From: Gracilaria domingensis
Taxonomy: Eukaryota > Rhodophyta > Florideophyceae > Gracilariales > Gracilariaceae
DNA: 64,000 nt
Direction of reading: 5' to 3'
Assembly (NCBI GenBank): GCA_022539475.1
Contig: VCMS01000010.1
Location: forward strand, 1 to 64,000
The translations under genes and the position numbers were made by a program. Shown here one piece after another: positions 9,983 to 20,275 of the stretch (within the stretch, counting starts at the first letter, position 1; each line of letters opens with the position of its first letter). Below the pieces are notes generated by a model. The model worked only from the letters and a program-made list of their open reading frames with translations. It searched no databases and was not told the origin of the DNA.

Positions 9983-11027
9983 CCCGCTGATCTCTGCCGT
10001 TGTCGTTCGTCTTGAGGTTTTCCTTTCCGCCGCTCTCCCTCACCGCCGTCCGTATTGTTGAACGCCGTTGTTGATGTTTTCGATGTTTTTTTTCCGTCGT
10101 GTTTCTTGCCGTTGCCCGGGTTGGTGGTGTTGTATTTCCGTTCTGGTTTGCGCTTCTCCCTGAGGGCGTTGTGGTGGTAGTGGCTCGACGTTGTTCTACT
10201 TTCGTGATTCTGTTTGGTTTCTAGTTCATTTTCGTTTTCGTCGATCGCTATCCGCTTTGTTGGTTTCTCGCCTCTGTTTTCGTTGTTGTGATCCCCGTGT
10301 CGTGTTTGCGGGTTCTGATCCGAGGGGTTGAGTACCGTTGTCGTTGAAGTCTGTGCACTTGTGTGTTGTGCTCAGCATTCGTTTTTTCGTTGAAGTCCGG
10401 GCACTGCCTGTGTGCTCGCCACTTGTGGTGATCACTTGGGTTTCGGTGCGCCGAGCGGTTGATCGGAGCTATCGGGGACGTTAGTCCGGCTGCTTGAACC
10501 AATTCGGACGCGCTGTCCAGCGGGCTGCCACCGGTCCTTCGGGGCAGATAACGGTGTCGGTCGGAAGACCTGGTAGTACCCCGAGTGCTGAAGTTGACGG
10601 GGTGCCGTGACGTACTGCATCGAACAGGGGTGGTTCACCTTTGTTGTGTGTGACCTGACTATGTGTTGGGTTCTTGATCTGTTGGGAAGACAAACTGAAA
10701 CGAGCTTTTGATCCGTACTGCTGCGGTGGTGCGGGGAGGCGACGTGTCGTAGGCTGACCTCCTTTTCAGGATCAGGCCGCTTGTGAACTTGATTGTTTGC
10801 TTGCTGGAAGCGTACCTCGGTTTGTCATAGTACCTGCAATATCAGGGTCGCGCAAGTTCTTGCAAGAGACCAGAGAGGGTTTAACTTGGTGAAGGCATAT
10901 CTTTGGTCACTAACCATCATCTGGACGTCTCGTAGAGAGCGACGCGCCTTCTCCTGGAACGCAGGAGGAGGTAGACAGAAGAAAGTCGTTTCCTACCCGG
11001 AGAGTCTCCGGGGGTCAGGGGTCCGAC
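9983..11027 (+). other. copia untranslated leader (plus strand), truncated
   Basis: This is the plus-strand counterpart of the leader at 7701-8935, sharing CGCTGATCTCTGCCGTTGTC near the start and GTCGTTTCCTACC and GGGGGTCAGGGGTCCGA near the end. It stops abruptly at GTCCGAC, where a minus-strand LTR begins. I see no coding frame that I would support. Confidence 0.6.
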
Positions 11028-11813
11028 TGATAGAGGTTGAAGCTGAAAGGGAAGGTTGAAGAAAGGATGGGGGAATGAAGGGAAGTTCGCCAGCTCTGGC
11101 TCGGAATTTACTTGGAGGCGCTCGAGTCACCGCTTATATAGAACTACTTTGCGACACCATCGCACAACTCCAACTCCAAGCATTACCTAAACCACCAGCT
11201 AGAGACACTCAATACTACCAATCATCTTCTAACATAACATAGTAACACTGCCACACTATCATGACAGCTTACAACAACAAAGCACAACAACGCACAACAG
11301 TGCACAACCGTGCACATCAAGTTACGTGCCTACACATAACCATGACCATGCACAGATTCACATAGTGCCAACACACTGTAATCCGTACCTGCCACCATAA
11401 CAGTTACGTACAAGCTCACCAACTAACACGTCACCACAAACTCACTCCAAGTCCTACGTCACCAACAATACCACAGTGTAAACCTCTTGACAGCGCATCT
11501 ACTCTTCACCATAGTGCCAAAGTCACATGAAGCTGTCCTACATGTCCACGTACATACGTGTGTACCCTGTGCATCATGTACAGTATGCCCAGTGTACTAG
11601 CTACACACGTGTACCCCGGAAACAACCCATTAGCGCCACAACACTTGTACAAACCACAATGCATATGACCATTTGCAGTAGCCAATCAGAAGCCCGTTTC
11701 ACGTTGAGTTTGCGCAGAGGCGCATATGCGCTTTTCCAACGGCACCCTCCAAAACAGCCCATGCTCCCCAGCACTTTTGGTTTTCAGTGACAGCACAGGG
11801 TCAACATCCAACA
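11028..11813 (-). repeat. copia LTR, family A (3' LTR, minus strand)
   Basis: This 786-base LTR runs, on the minus strand, from TGTTGGATGTTGACC to CAACCTCTATCA. It sits directly downstream of the pol stop and polypurine tract, so it is the 3' LTR of the 11834-14467 element. It was apparently inserted into the plus-strand leader that ends at 11027. Confidence 0.85.
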
Positions 11814-11826
11814 CCCCCCCTCTGTC
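11814..11826 (-). other. polypurine tract
   Basis: On the minus strand GACAGAG plus seven G immediately precedes the LTR start TGTTGG. It is the plus-strand primer site of the copia element and lies just past the pol stop codon. Confidence 0.8.
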
Positions 11827-11833
11827 ACTGACT

Positions 11834-14467
11834 TCAAACTTCTATGTGGATCACACCACCGGCTTCGCGGAACCTCTCGTGCTTCACTCGCGCAAGCGGC
11901 TTATTCAGCATGTCGGCAACCATGGAATCCGTCGGGCAGTAGAACAGCACAATCGACTTGGCCTGCAGAGCTTCTCGAGTGAAGTGGAACCGAATTTCAA
12001 TATGCTTGGTTCGCCTGTTCACCACTTCATTTCGAGCAAGGTCAATGCTGCCCTGGTTGTCAACATACATGGGAGTTGGTTCAACCAGCAGCTTTACAGA
12101 CCCGTCTGCTTCCATGCCAATCACACTGCCAATGCCGTTCCAAAGTCGCCTAAGCCAGATCGCCTCCTTGGTGCCAGAGCACAAGCTCACGTACTCAGCC
12201 TCCGCACTCGACAGAGCAACTACCTCCTGTTGACGAGACGACCACGACACAGCACCTCCGCACATCATGAACAAGTATCCACTAGTGGACTTGCGGTTGG
12301 CAACATCGCCAGCCCAGTCAGAGTCCACATAGCCGTGCAGTTGCAAATCGGTGCTGGAGCCATACGTCAACCCGAACGTGGTAGTGCCATTGAGGTAGCG
12401 AAGAACACGCTTGACCGCCTTCCACTGAGTGTTTCCCGGCTTCTCAACATACTTGGCCAGCTTAGCCACAGCATATGAGATGTCTGGACGAGTTCCCACA
12501 GAGAGATACATGAGGCAGCCAATCGCCTGACGATACGGTACATGCGTGAGCACTTCCTCCTCAACAGACAAGTCCACACCGCACTCCATAGGAGTGTCAA
12601 CGGGTTTCGACAGCTGCATGCCAAATCGCTCCAGGACCTTGTTCGTGTACGCTGACTGAGTCAAGTACAGCTCTCGCTTGGTTCTGTCTCGATGGATTTC
12701 AAATCCAAGAACCATGCGAGCTTCTTTGAGGTCCTTCATGCGGAAACGACTTGACAGCTCTGCCTTCACACGTTCCACGGTTTTCATGCTCGGACTCGCA
12801 ATCAGCAAGTCGTCAACATACAGAGCAATGATAACCAAGAAACCCAGTATGATCCCGGTGTAGACACACTCGTCTGCGTCATTCGGCTTGAGGTGCATTT
12901 CACCAACAAGGAAGGCGTATATCTTGGCGTGCCACTGTCTTGGTGCTTGTCTAAGCCCATAGATCGCTTTCTTCAGTCGGCACACCAAGTCCTCCTTTCC
13001 CTGCTGTGTGAATCCCATTGGCTGCTCCATGTACACTGTCTCGTCAAGGTCACCGTTCAGAAAGGCAGTCTTCACATCCATCTGGTGCAAGTGGAAGTCT
13101 CGTACGGCAGTCACTGACAGGATCATTCTGATGGATGTGAACTTCACCACAGGTGCATAAGTCTCTGAGAAGTCCACACCCTCGATCTGCAGGAAACCTC
13201 TTGCAACCACACGAGCCTTGTAACGCACTGTCGGTTCACCAGATGACGAAGCCTCATACTTTTGTACATACACCCACTTGGACGAAATCACGTTGCTGTC
13301 TGCTGGCCTTGGCACTAGATCCCATGTGTCATGCTCCATCAATGACTCGTACTCACTCTTCATCGCCTTCTTCCAAGCTTCGGAATCAGGACGTGACACT
13401 GCGTCACCGTACGACGAAGGAGTATCATCACTGGCTGTAAGGAAAGCACTGGCACCACGCCACCACGAGGATGGCGTCTTTCTCTGACGTGTGGATCTAC
13501 GAAGGGGCTGCGTCTCTGTCACTTCCGGCTCATCTTGTGGAACTGGTGTGGTGTCTTCATCCGTACTGGCATTCGTGGTACTCTCATGAGAAGCTGGTGC
13601 AGAAGGATCATCTTCAGAATGATCGGCGGATGTGTCGGAGGTTGGGGCTTCAGCAGATACCGACTTGTCGACCAAGTCGATATCCGCATAGTCCTCGTCT
13701 TCAGAGTGCTCGTCACTTTCAGTTGCAGAGCACTCGTCAAACCTCACATCTCGTGACACAATCACCTTCTTCTTCTGGCTGTCCCACAACTTGTACCCGT
13801 GGGAGCCTGAAGTGTACCCAATGAAGATGGCCTCCACTGCACGCTCTTCCAGCTTCTTCAACTTGTGATCAACCACCTTGTACCAGCAATGGCTACCAAA
13901 CACACGCAGATTGCTCAGATCAGGCTTCTGTCCATGCCACAGCTCAAACGGCGTCACGTCACTCGGAAGCGCTTTGCAGGTCACTCTGTTGCGCACATAC
14001 ACAGAAACATTCAGAGCCTCAGCCCAAAAGCTTTTTGGCACATTCTTGTGATGCAACATTGACCTGACCAAGTCCATGAGTGTGCGGTTGAACCTCTCGG
14101 CAAGCCCGTTCTGCTGTGGATTATAAGGCACAGTTCGCTGATGCTCAATACCGTACTGCTCAAGCTTTTCGGAGAACCGATTGGACAAGTACTCACCACC
14201 ATTGTCAGTGCGTAATGCACGCAACACACTCTTGCGAGCGGTGATGGTTAACACTTTCCTGCCCATCTGGTTCTCCACAAACCTGAGCCACTTGATGAAC
14301 ATCCGGAACACCTCATCCTTCGTCTTGAGCATGTACAAGAAGCAGTAGCGGCTGTGGTCATCGATGAATGTGACAAAGTAGTGCGAGCCTCCCAAGGACT
14401 TCACGTTCACTGGACCCGATATATCAGAGTGTACCAGTGNGGATGAAGAGATATCTCCGCGCGACAA
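11834..14467 (-). CDS. Ty1/copia Pol (integrase, RT, RNase H), 5'-truncated
   Basis: The 877-residue frame starts inside integrase. The first catalytic Asp is in LVHSDISGPV, the second in LRTDNGGEY near residue 90 and the Glu in PQQNGLAERFNRT near 125. An acidic Ser/Thr/Asp linker follows at about 240-340. RT has DVKTAFLNGDLDETVYMEQP near 460 and YVDDLLIAS near 545. RNase H has DSDWAGDVANRKSTSGYLF near 715 and SSAEAEYVSL, followed by the usual MLNKPL end. All catalytic residues I can place are intact. Gag, protease and the integrase zinc finger are missing. One ambiguous base (n) lies at 14440 near the break, so the truncation could be an assembly join. Confidence 0.92.
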   Translation of the reverse strand: MSRGDISSSXLVHSDISGPVNVKSLGGSHYFVTFIDDHSRYCFLYMLKTKDEVFRMFIKWLRFVENQMGRKVLTITARKSVLRALRTDNGGEYLSNRFSEKLEQYGIEHQRTVPYNPQQNGLAERFNRTLMDLVRSMLHHKNVPKSFWAEALNVSVYVRNRVTCKALPSDVTPFELWHGQKPDLSNLRVFGSHCWYKVVDHKLKKLEERAVEAIFIGYTSGSHGYKLWDSQKKKVIVSRDVRFDECSATESDEHSEDEDYADIDLVDKSVSAEAPTSDTSADHSEDDPSAPASHESTTNASTDEDTTPVPQDEPEVTETQPLRRSTRQRKTPSSWWRGASAFLTASDDTPSSYGDAVSRPDSEAWKKAMKSEYESLMEHDTWDLVPRPADSNVISSKWVYVQKYEASSSGEPTVRYKARVVARGFLQIEGVDFSETYAPVVKFTSIRMILSVTAVRDFHLHQMDVKTAFLNGDLDETVYMEQPMGFTQQGKEDLVCRLKKAIYGLRQAPRQWHAKIYAFLVGEMHLKPNDADECVYTGIILGFLVIIALYVDDLLIASPSMKTVERVKAELSSRFRMKDLKEARMVLGFEIHRDRTKRELYLTQSAYTNKVLERFGMQLSKPVDTPMECGVDLSVEEEVLTHVPYRQAIGCLMYLSVGTRPDISYAVAKLAKYVEKPGNTQWKAVKRVLRYLNGTTTFGLTYGSSTDLQLHGYVDSDWAGDVANRKSTSGYLFMMCGGAVSWSSRQQEVVALSSAEAEYVSLCSGTKEAIWLRRLWNGIGSVIGMEADGSVKLLVEPTPMYVDNQGSIDLARNEVVNRRTKHIEIRFHFTREALQAKSIVLFYCPTDSMVADMLNKPLARVKHERFREAGGVIHIEV

Positions 14468-14603
14468 AAGAGAAGTAGCAGCGTCAAAAGTGAATCAGTG
14501 AAGCGAGGAGCTCCAGTTCTGCAGAGGAAGCATATCGACACCAAAGGATGATTCCCAAGCTTCAAAAGAGGACAGAAAAGGGCTGTGAAGCCGGTCCAAA
14601 ACT

Positions 14604-14963
14604 GTGAGGGTCGCAGCAAAGAGACAGACGCTTGAACAGGAGAGCAGGTTGCAAAAAGGCGTAAAACATATGAGCAGAACATGTCAGTTAATGACTGCTC
14701 CCTTCCTGGACTTACTGCTCACAATTGTATCGTGTGCAAAGCCACCAATGCACAAACTATTGTTGGATGCGTGTACTTGTGCTGAGCCGCATGTTGAGGG
14801 TGTAACACTTTGCTCCATCGCTTGTCTCGGGAAACGGTTTCGCGAGATGAATGCGGTGAGTGGGCAATTATCGATGGGCGCAAAATGCAATTGTTTCCGG
14901 AACTTAGCTGACTCTGAAGTTAAGAAGTTTGATGTGTTCTCCATTGCTTGTCTTGAGTATTAA
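14604..14963 (+). CDS. unrecognised ORF beside the copia break point
   Basis: A 119-residue frame rich in Cys (about ten) and Lys/Arg, ending with FSIACLEY and a stop at 14961-14963. The segment CSIACLGKRF resembles its own end (FSIACLEY), hinting at a short internal duplication. An AATAAA-like ATAAATAAG follows at about 14990. I do not recognise a family. The opposite strand also has an 86-residue frame here (14684-14944), so coding status is open. Confidence 0.25.
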   Translation: MRVAAKRQTLEQESRLQKGVKHMSRTCQLMTAPFLDLLLTIVSCAKPPMHKLLLDACTCAEPHVEGVTLCSIACLGKRFREMNAVSGQLSMGAKCNCFRNLADSEVKKFDVFSIACLEY

Positions 14964-15128
14964 GGGTGAGTGTTTTCAGCCTTCTTGAAATAAATAAGTG
15001 CCATGTCGCCCTTTCACGGCATTGATTCTGATTCTGACGATAGTACGACACAATGTATTCTATAACGTTGCAAGCGTGCCATATGTTAATATTCTAGACT
15101 GTTCCTTAATGCGATCCTACGACCGCCA

Positions 15129-15506
15129 ATGGAAAAGAGAGATGTGACGGAATTTCAGGACGTTGCCCTTGAAGTACTTCTGTCTATCTTTGTACGTACC
15201 GACAATGGTTGGAAAGATAACTGGAGTTTTCTGCGGTGGCGTTTAGGCAGTTTCACGGTGAGAAAGTCGTACAACGTATCACTTCATAGCAGCTTCATCA
15301 CTTTCTGAATCTTGAAAGGGTTATTGCGTAGTTGCGAAAGAGGAAACAGCCAGTTTCCAAATGCGCGCGATCTCTTTCCTCTCTAGCAAACACGATTTCA
15401 CGAGGTCAGTCCCAGAACTAGTACTACTCATGTCAGCTCACCTCTTATGGGCTGCAACCTAGTTCATGCACTTCGAATATGCCGCAGTACCCCGACCAAC
15501 TTCTGA
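15129..15506 (+). CDS. possible two-exon small gene
   Basis: An ATG at 15129 opens a 43-codon stretch (MEKRDVTEFQDVALEVLLSI at its start) that runs to ACG|GTGAGA at 15257/15258. A pyrimidine-rich acceptor TCTCTTTCCTCTCTAG ends at 15386 and joins in phase 0 to a 39-codon frame that stops at 15504-15506. The product would be 82 residues. The first exon (EVLLSIF...W) is vaguely F-box-like, but too short to call. The evidence is splice-site quality and frame only. Confidence 0.3.
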
Positions 15507-16736
15507 ACCAACCTTTGAACCTGAACCTCTTAATTTAAGTTCGAAGTAGCGTCTAGAAGGAATTCATGAGTTCTTTCATCGCAATCATAAGCTCCACAAG
15601 GCTAGTGCGCTGTGGGCTCACCCAGAAACCCCCAACAGCAAGTCGAAATCAACTGTAGTCCCATCCTGTTGACATCAATCTTCTTTAAACATAGATACTT
15701 GTTTGAAGAGCTCGATCTAACGGACGTGGCGTTAGAGGCACCACAAGGCGATCTGTTGCCACAGCGTGTCGCACCATTGTCATTGAGGCGCCGCAATTCA
15801 ATTCTATAGAAAGCTTCATTTTGATACTTGTACAAATTCAAGGCTGTGCAGGGCTATTGCCGGAGAAAAACGGATGTCTATGACCCCCGACGGAGGTGGA
15901 GGTACCGTACAAAACAATTTCACGGACGCAAAACTTCGCGGAAGGTAGGAGAGGGGGGTCGCGGGTGCAGTGAGGGCGCGGCGACGAAGGTGTGTCTGCA
16001 AAAGTGTTGATGACGGTCTCGCGCACTCGCCCGCGGGCAGAAGACGCACAAGTCGACGGGCCACAACGCCTCAGGCCGACGGAAGCCACGGCTCTCGTTA
16101 CGCGCTTCATCGCGGCGCTGGTGCGGCGCAGATCACTTGCGGCTCGCGTGCGCAATAGAAAAGGCCAGCTGCATACGAATAGAGAAAGGCGCTCTGATTG
16201 CGTGCACCATGATGGTATGTCCTGCGTGCTATGGGCAGCAGACGACGCGGGGCATTGGTGCTGACTAGCGGTAGCCCAGCCGGCCGGTGGTGAAAGAAAG
16301 GCCTCAGCAGCGCGCATCACAAGAAGAGCGAGCCGCGCAGCGCGCCCGGCATGGTTGCGTTGCGCCACAGTGCGTCGCACGGGCGCGGCGCGCATGTCAG
16401 CCTCGCGGCAGTGCGCCGTAGAGCACGGCGGTAGCCTACGTTGTTCGGTGGCGCGCGCTACGACAACGGGAGCCATGTTGTGTCTGGGCGCGTTTTCGTC
16501 TTCAGGCGAGCTCGAATGACAGATGACGCAGAGGACAGGATGTTCCCGAACGACGGCTACAAGTTGTTCATCGGCACGTGATTAAATGGCATATTCCCAG
16601 TGTGCACTCCACGTGTTCAGAGTTGTACAATGTGGACCTATACGGGGGTGACGAGAACAGAGTCTTCTGATTGGTTCCAAGAGGTGACGAAAATGTGGCG
16701 CTATTTCAGAGAAACATTGTGTAAATATACTCCGAG
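15507..16736. other. region without a supported gene
   Basis: The first half is of average composition. From about 15840 to 16480 it is GC-rich with overlapping frames on both strands. The longest is a minus-strand frame, 15838-16476, rich in Arg, Ala and Pro. A minus-strand frame 15816-16064 starts MARRLVRLLPAGE, which could be an organelle-targeting peptide, but no domain follows. The upstream part of the next gene (16580-16736) is AT-richer. Confidence 0.4.
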
Positions 16737-17540
16737 ATGAACTCGATGCCGCCGGTGGAAGATGCACTTCCCATGATTCTTCGGTTCTCTAATTCTTCAT
16801 CAGTGCAGTGTGCTGCTCAGTCCTTAGAGTCAAAGTCTGATCTTTCATTGAGCATGGAGGCTTCAAACAGGACAAACATGATCCACTATTGCGTGGAACA
16901 CCAACGCGGAAACTGCAGAATTGTCGATGGCATCATCGGTACAGATCCAAGCCACATCTGTCTCATTTGCAAGCGTCCGATACATACTATATGCGGTGTT
17001 GTGCCAACTGATGAACTTTGGTCACAATACGCTCCGAATACTTCAAATGAAGGATCAGGATCTAGAGTGCTATGCAGTTTGTGCCCCAAAACGACAAAGT
17101 CTACATCTAAGAAACCCAAGAAAGAAATTCACGCGCCAAACAAAGTCAGAATAGTGGATCACTTACTTCCGGTGAACGTTAAGACGTTTCACTACACTGT
17201 AAGTGTTGAACGTCCTGTGAGAAGAGTTTTTGGTGATAATGTGCATTATGCATGCGAATCCAGTTCGAATCCTTTCATTGAGAGTCAGAATTGTCGCAGA
17301 AGTCGACTTATATTACCAGAGGTATCACTCCGAACTGCATGCAATGATCGTAACTTAACAGTAACACGAAGAGAACGAATTGCTGAGAAATCTAGAAGAT
17401 ACAGAGCTAGAAATCGCCAGATATACAACCGACGTGCTAGGGCCAGATATCATGCAAAGAAGCATTTAGGAGCGAAGACGAAACAAAATTTGTCAAACTC
17501 CGGGAAGAAGATCATAGCGTTCGTGATAAGTTTTTTTTAG
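16737..17540 (+). CDS. Cys/His-rich protein with C-terminal Arg-rich region
   Basis: The 267-residue protein has a probable zinc site at residues about 80-125: CLICKRPIHTICG (C-x2-C-x4-H-x2-C), followed about 35 residues later by VLCSLCPK (C-x2-C). A C-terminal basic stretch lies at about 212-250 (RRERIAEKSRRYRARNR and onward). The basic stretch has no leucine heptads, so it is not a bZIP. Such Cys/His plus basic arrangements occur in transposon-related and DNA-binding proteins, but I cannot name the family. The frame ends in a run of eight T (17531-17538). Coding-like sequence goes on beyond it in other frames (to about 17768), so the end may be frameshifted. Confidence 0.55.
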   Translation: MNSMPPVEDALPMILRFSNSSSVQCAAQSLESKSDLSLSMEASNRTNMIHYCVEHQRGNCRIVDGIIGTDPSHICLICKRPIHTICGVVPTDELWSQYAPNTSNEGSGSRVLCSLCPKTTKSTSKKPKKEIHAPNKVRIVDHLLPVNVKTFHYTVSVERPVRRVFGDNVHYACESSSNPFIESQNCRRSRLILPEVSLRTACNDRNLTVTRRERIAEKSRRYRARNRQIYNRRARARYHAKKHLGAKTKQNLSNSGKKIIAFVISFF

Positions 17541-18250
17541 CTACTTCTGCCACGGGTGATAAAAGCAATACAAGTCAAACAGAATCCAAGGAGAGTATCA
17601 CGTTCATACCGTAACGGACGTTTATGAGGTTAGGCGATCTTTTCATTTCTTCAACCCCGTTGGTTCGGAACAGAAGAACGCTGCTTTGTTCAGAGTGCAG
17701 GTTAATGGTCAGGATGAAAGGGTAGTCCTTTGCCCCATAAACGAAACTGCGACGGAAAAGCGATGATTTTCTTCGGTCATCAAAGGAGCTTATAGGTGTT
17801 CTCAATATTTTCCTTGCGGCTTTCCAGAATGTCTACAGCATTGTCTATAGCTCGAATCTACTCTCATGTGTTCACAGTCGATCATAACGGCGGTCTTGAG
17901 CTGATTGGCACAATCAGGCTCAGCATGTAACCCATTCGCTTGAGACAAATAGCCCCTGCGATATAGCTGATGCACGTAGATAGCGGCGCGACAGCCGTCA
18001 CCAACACAAAGCGTCTGAACGGGGATGCGAAGGCAGTTGGCAGCGTTGAAATCCGGCAATCCATTCTCACCACTTGCATAGTTAGCAAAGACCAAAGAGC
18101 GATCTCTCGCATAGAGGATGTAGCCGCCACGATACTGCAGCAACAACTGCAACTCGATAGCAAATTGGTCGCCGGCAAGCGTGAACTTGCGCTCCGGCAG
18201 TGCAAGCTGCACCAGCACGCAGCTCCACGAGGGCAGCTACGCCTCACGAT
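17541..18250. other. decayed coding-like sequence
   Basis: In plus frame from about 17565 to 17768 a stretch reads like protein, with RSFHFFNPVGSEQ and ERVVLCPINETATEK, but it has no start codon and is in a different frame from the gene upstream. It may be the lost 3' end of that gene after a slip in the T run. On the minus strand a 138-residue frame (17802-18218) contains GGYILYARDRSLVFANYASG and Cys pairs. It looks coding but matches no family I know. Confidence 0.3.
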
Positions 18251-19137
18251 ACGCAAAACGGCCCGCCTGAGTCGCGCCAGAACGTGCGCTTGTGCGAGAC
18301 GGGTTAGCATGGCATGCTGAGACTAGTACAGAACACGAACTCACACTCGCATCCCAGAGCGGACCGTTTGCCGTAGGATGCGAGGTCTGCGGCGGGTGGC
18401 TCCGGCGTGCACGACAGTGGCAGCTGGCTGAACGGACTGGGGGTTACTACGACATGCGGCGGCAGCAACAGCGGCTCTGGCGACCAAGGAGGGGAAGCGA
18501 ACGGCTGCGCGAGGCTTTTGTCCAACGAAGAACGTGATCTTAGAGCGCCTCGGAGACAAAGCTGTCGTACGACCGCATGGACCACTCGCAGGGCAACGCC
18601 GACCACGGAGGAGGAGGCCCGAAGCTGCAGTGCAAAGAAGCGAAGGCAGCAGCACCCGATCACGTTTGCCTTCACGCGTGGCATGTGGCGAGCTGTACGC
18701 GATGTGGAGGACAACGCACTGCTGCGCGCGAGGTTGCGCGGCGACGGTCCACGCTACGCGCCACGTCGTGGCGCCCAGCGCGCGAAGCCACATGGCGCCA
18801 ATCACGCCACTGTTCATCACGCGTATGCAAGATACCGGCGCGACGTGGCCAGCTGTGTCTGTGGCCGGCGCTTTCGCCGCGCTGGGGCCGCGCGGCACTG
18901 CCGCGGCGGCAGACGTTGAATGCTGCATGCCCCGGTGCCGGGCGTCAACTCCCGTCGCGAAACACGTGCTGAGCGACGACGCGCGGCGACTGCGCCTTGC
19001 GCGACGGCGCGGCGCTTTGGCGCACTGGCGTGGTACAATAGTGCGCCTCAGAGCGCAGCTCGCAGCGCCTCTGTGGTTCCCAACGCCGTTGCGACGCATC
19101 GTATGTTGTGTTTGGGGCGCGCAATCTTGTTGGCTCC
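18251..19137. other. GC-rich region without a supported gene
   Basis: Strongly GC-rich with long frames on both strands (for example 18534-19148 plus, 18341-19180 minus). The products are rich in Arg, Ala and Cys and show no domain. This is the expected result of few stop codons in GC-rich DNA. It may hold the 5' part of the phosphatase remnant that follows. Confidence 0.4.
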
Positions 19138-20139
19138 AGACGCAGTAGGACTGCTTCGTCGCATGGGAGGGCGCGCACATTGTGTAGGGCTCTCTCGCAC
19201 TCTACGCCGTGCTGGACGGCCATTGCGGCGTGGTCGCCACCGAGTTTGTGCGCGCGCGTCGTCTCGGGGTGCTGGGAGACGAACGTTGGAATAAGCGCGT
19301 GTTTCCCAGTTGCCAGGAGGTGTTGCAACATGCCGCTGTTGCTGGGCTTGAGGTCAGGCTGCTGAAGATGAGCGCGGAGCGGTGGGTTTCCGACAGCACC
19401 GCCTTGTGCCTGCTGTTTGTCAACGGCCTTCTTTTCGTTGCTAACGCGGGCGAAAGTCGCATTGCTCGCCTTCGAGGACGGCTCGTATCGCGCCTTGAAG
19501 GCCTCGCACAGCGTCCGCGACGCACACGAGCTCAAGAGCTTGCAGCAGGCGGGGGCCATCATTCGCAACGGCCGCATGCTCGGTCCGGATAAGCACCTCG
19601 ACGTCACGCGTGCACTCGGAGATGGCGATCACAAGCTTGACGCAACCAGCGCCCTGTCGGCCGACCCGCAGATCTCCAAGCACCACATGCAGAGTAACCA
19701 CAGCCGCATCCTGCTTGCCACCGATGAACTGTGGAATACAGACTTGTTGGACGAGCAGGAGCTGGCATCCATGGCGCTCAATGAAGCGCACACGGAGCCG
19801 CTGCCAGAGCATGCACGAACCATTGTCAACGAGGCGTTGCGATTCAACTCTCGCGATAACGTCACCTTGATATTCCTTCAACTCAACGTGTCACAGCAGC
19901 AGTACGCTGAGTATGTTCGTGCCACCGCCCACCATCAGCCGTTGCAAGGTGTGCGCGTCGACGACGCGCCACAAGTTCCGCAGCAGTTCAAATGCCTTCA
20001 CTGGGAGACTTCAGTGCCGCTGCAGTCAACGTCGTCTTCATCAGCAAGCTCCTCATCAACAAGCGTCAAGCGTCGCAACGGCAAGCTGCCCAGCGTCAAA
20101 TCTCTACTACGTCTCTTCCACGCGGGCAATTCTCGCTAA
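19138..20139 (+). pseudogene. PP2C-type protein phosphatase, frameshifted
   Basis: The sequence reads as a metal-dependent PP2C Ser/Thr phosphatase spread over frames. QDCFVAWEGAH at about 19143-19178 is followed by an in-frame TAG. LYAVLDGHCGV near 19198-19228 corresponds to the family DGHGG motif, with Gly to Cys. LLFVANAGESR near 19430-19455 corresponds to VANAGDSR. After a one-base frame change near 19455-19475 the rest is open to 20137-20139. It includes VTRALGDGDHK (LAVSRALGD), ILLATDELWN (LASDGLWD) and FNSRDNVTLIFLQL (SxDNITVIVV). The acidic metal ligands are partly changed: D in DGH is kept and DG(L)W is DEL. A Ser-rich tail ends the protein. It looks like a decayed gene; a sequencing slip could explain only one of the breaks. 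Confidence 0.7.
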
Positions 20140-20275
20140 ATGTAGTCATCAAATACCTAACTCCTGTATAGCCATAAAACCTCTTGCAATCTGTCTTCAT
20201 GCTCCGACAGTCACATCAGGTTAGCTTATCATTATTTACAGCTTTCCCCCCAAGTCTACGTTGCAATGGTCACAC

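Noticed and set aside
18304-19607. Long overlapping frames on both strands in GC-rich DNA (for example 18341-19180 and 18945-19607, minus).
   Set aside because: GC-rich sequence has few stops; products are Arg/Ala/Cys-rich without domains and compete with the PP2C remnant on the plus strand.
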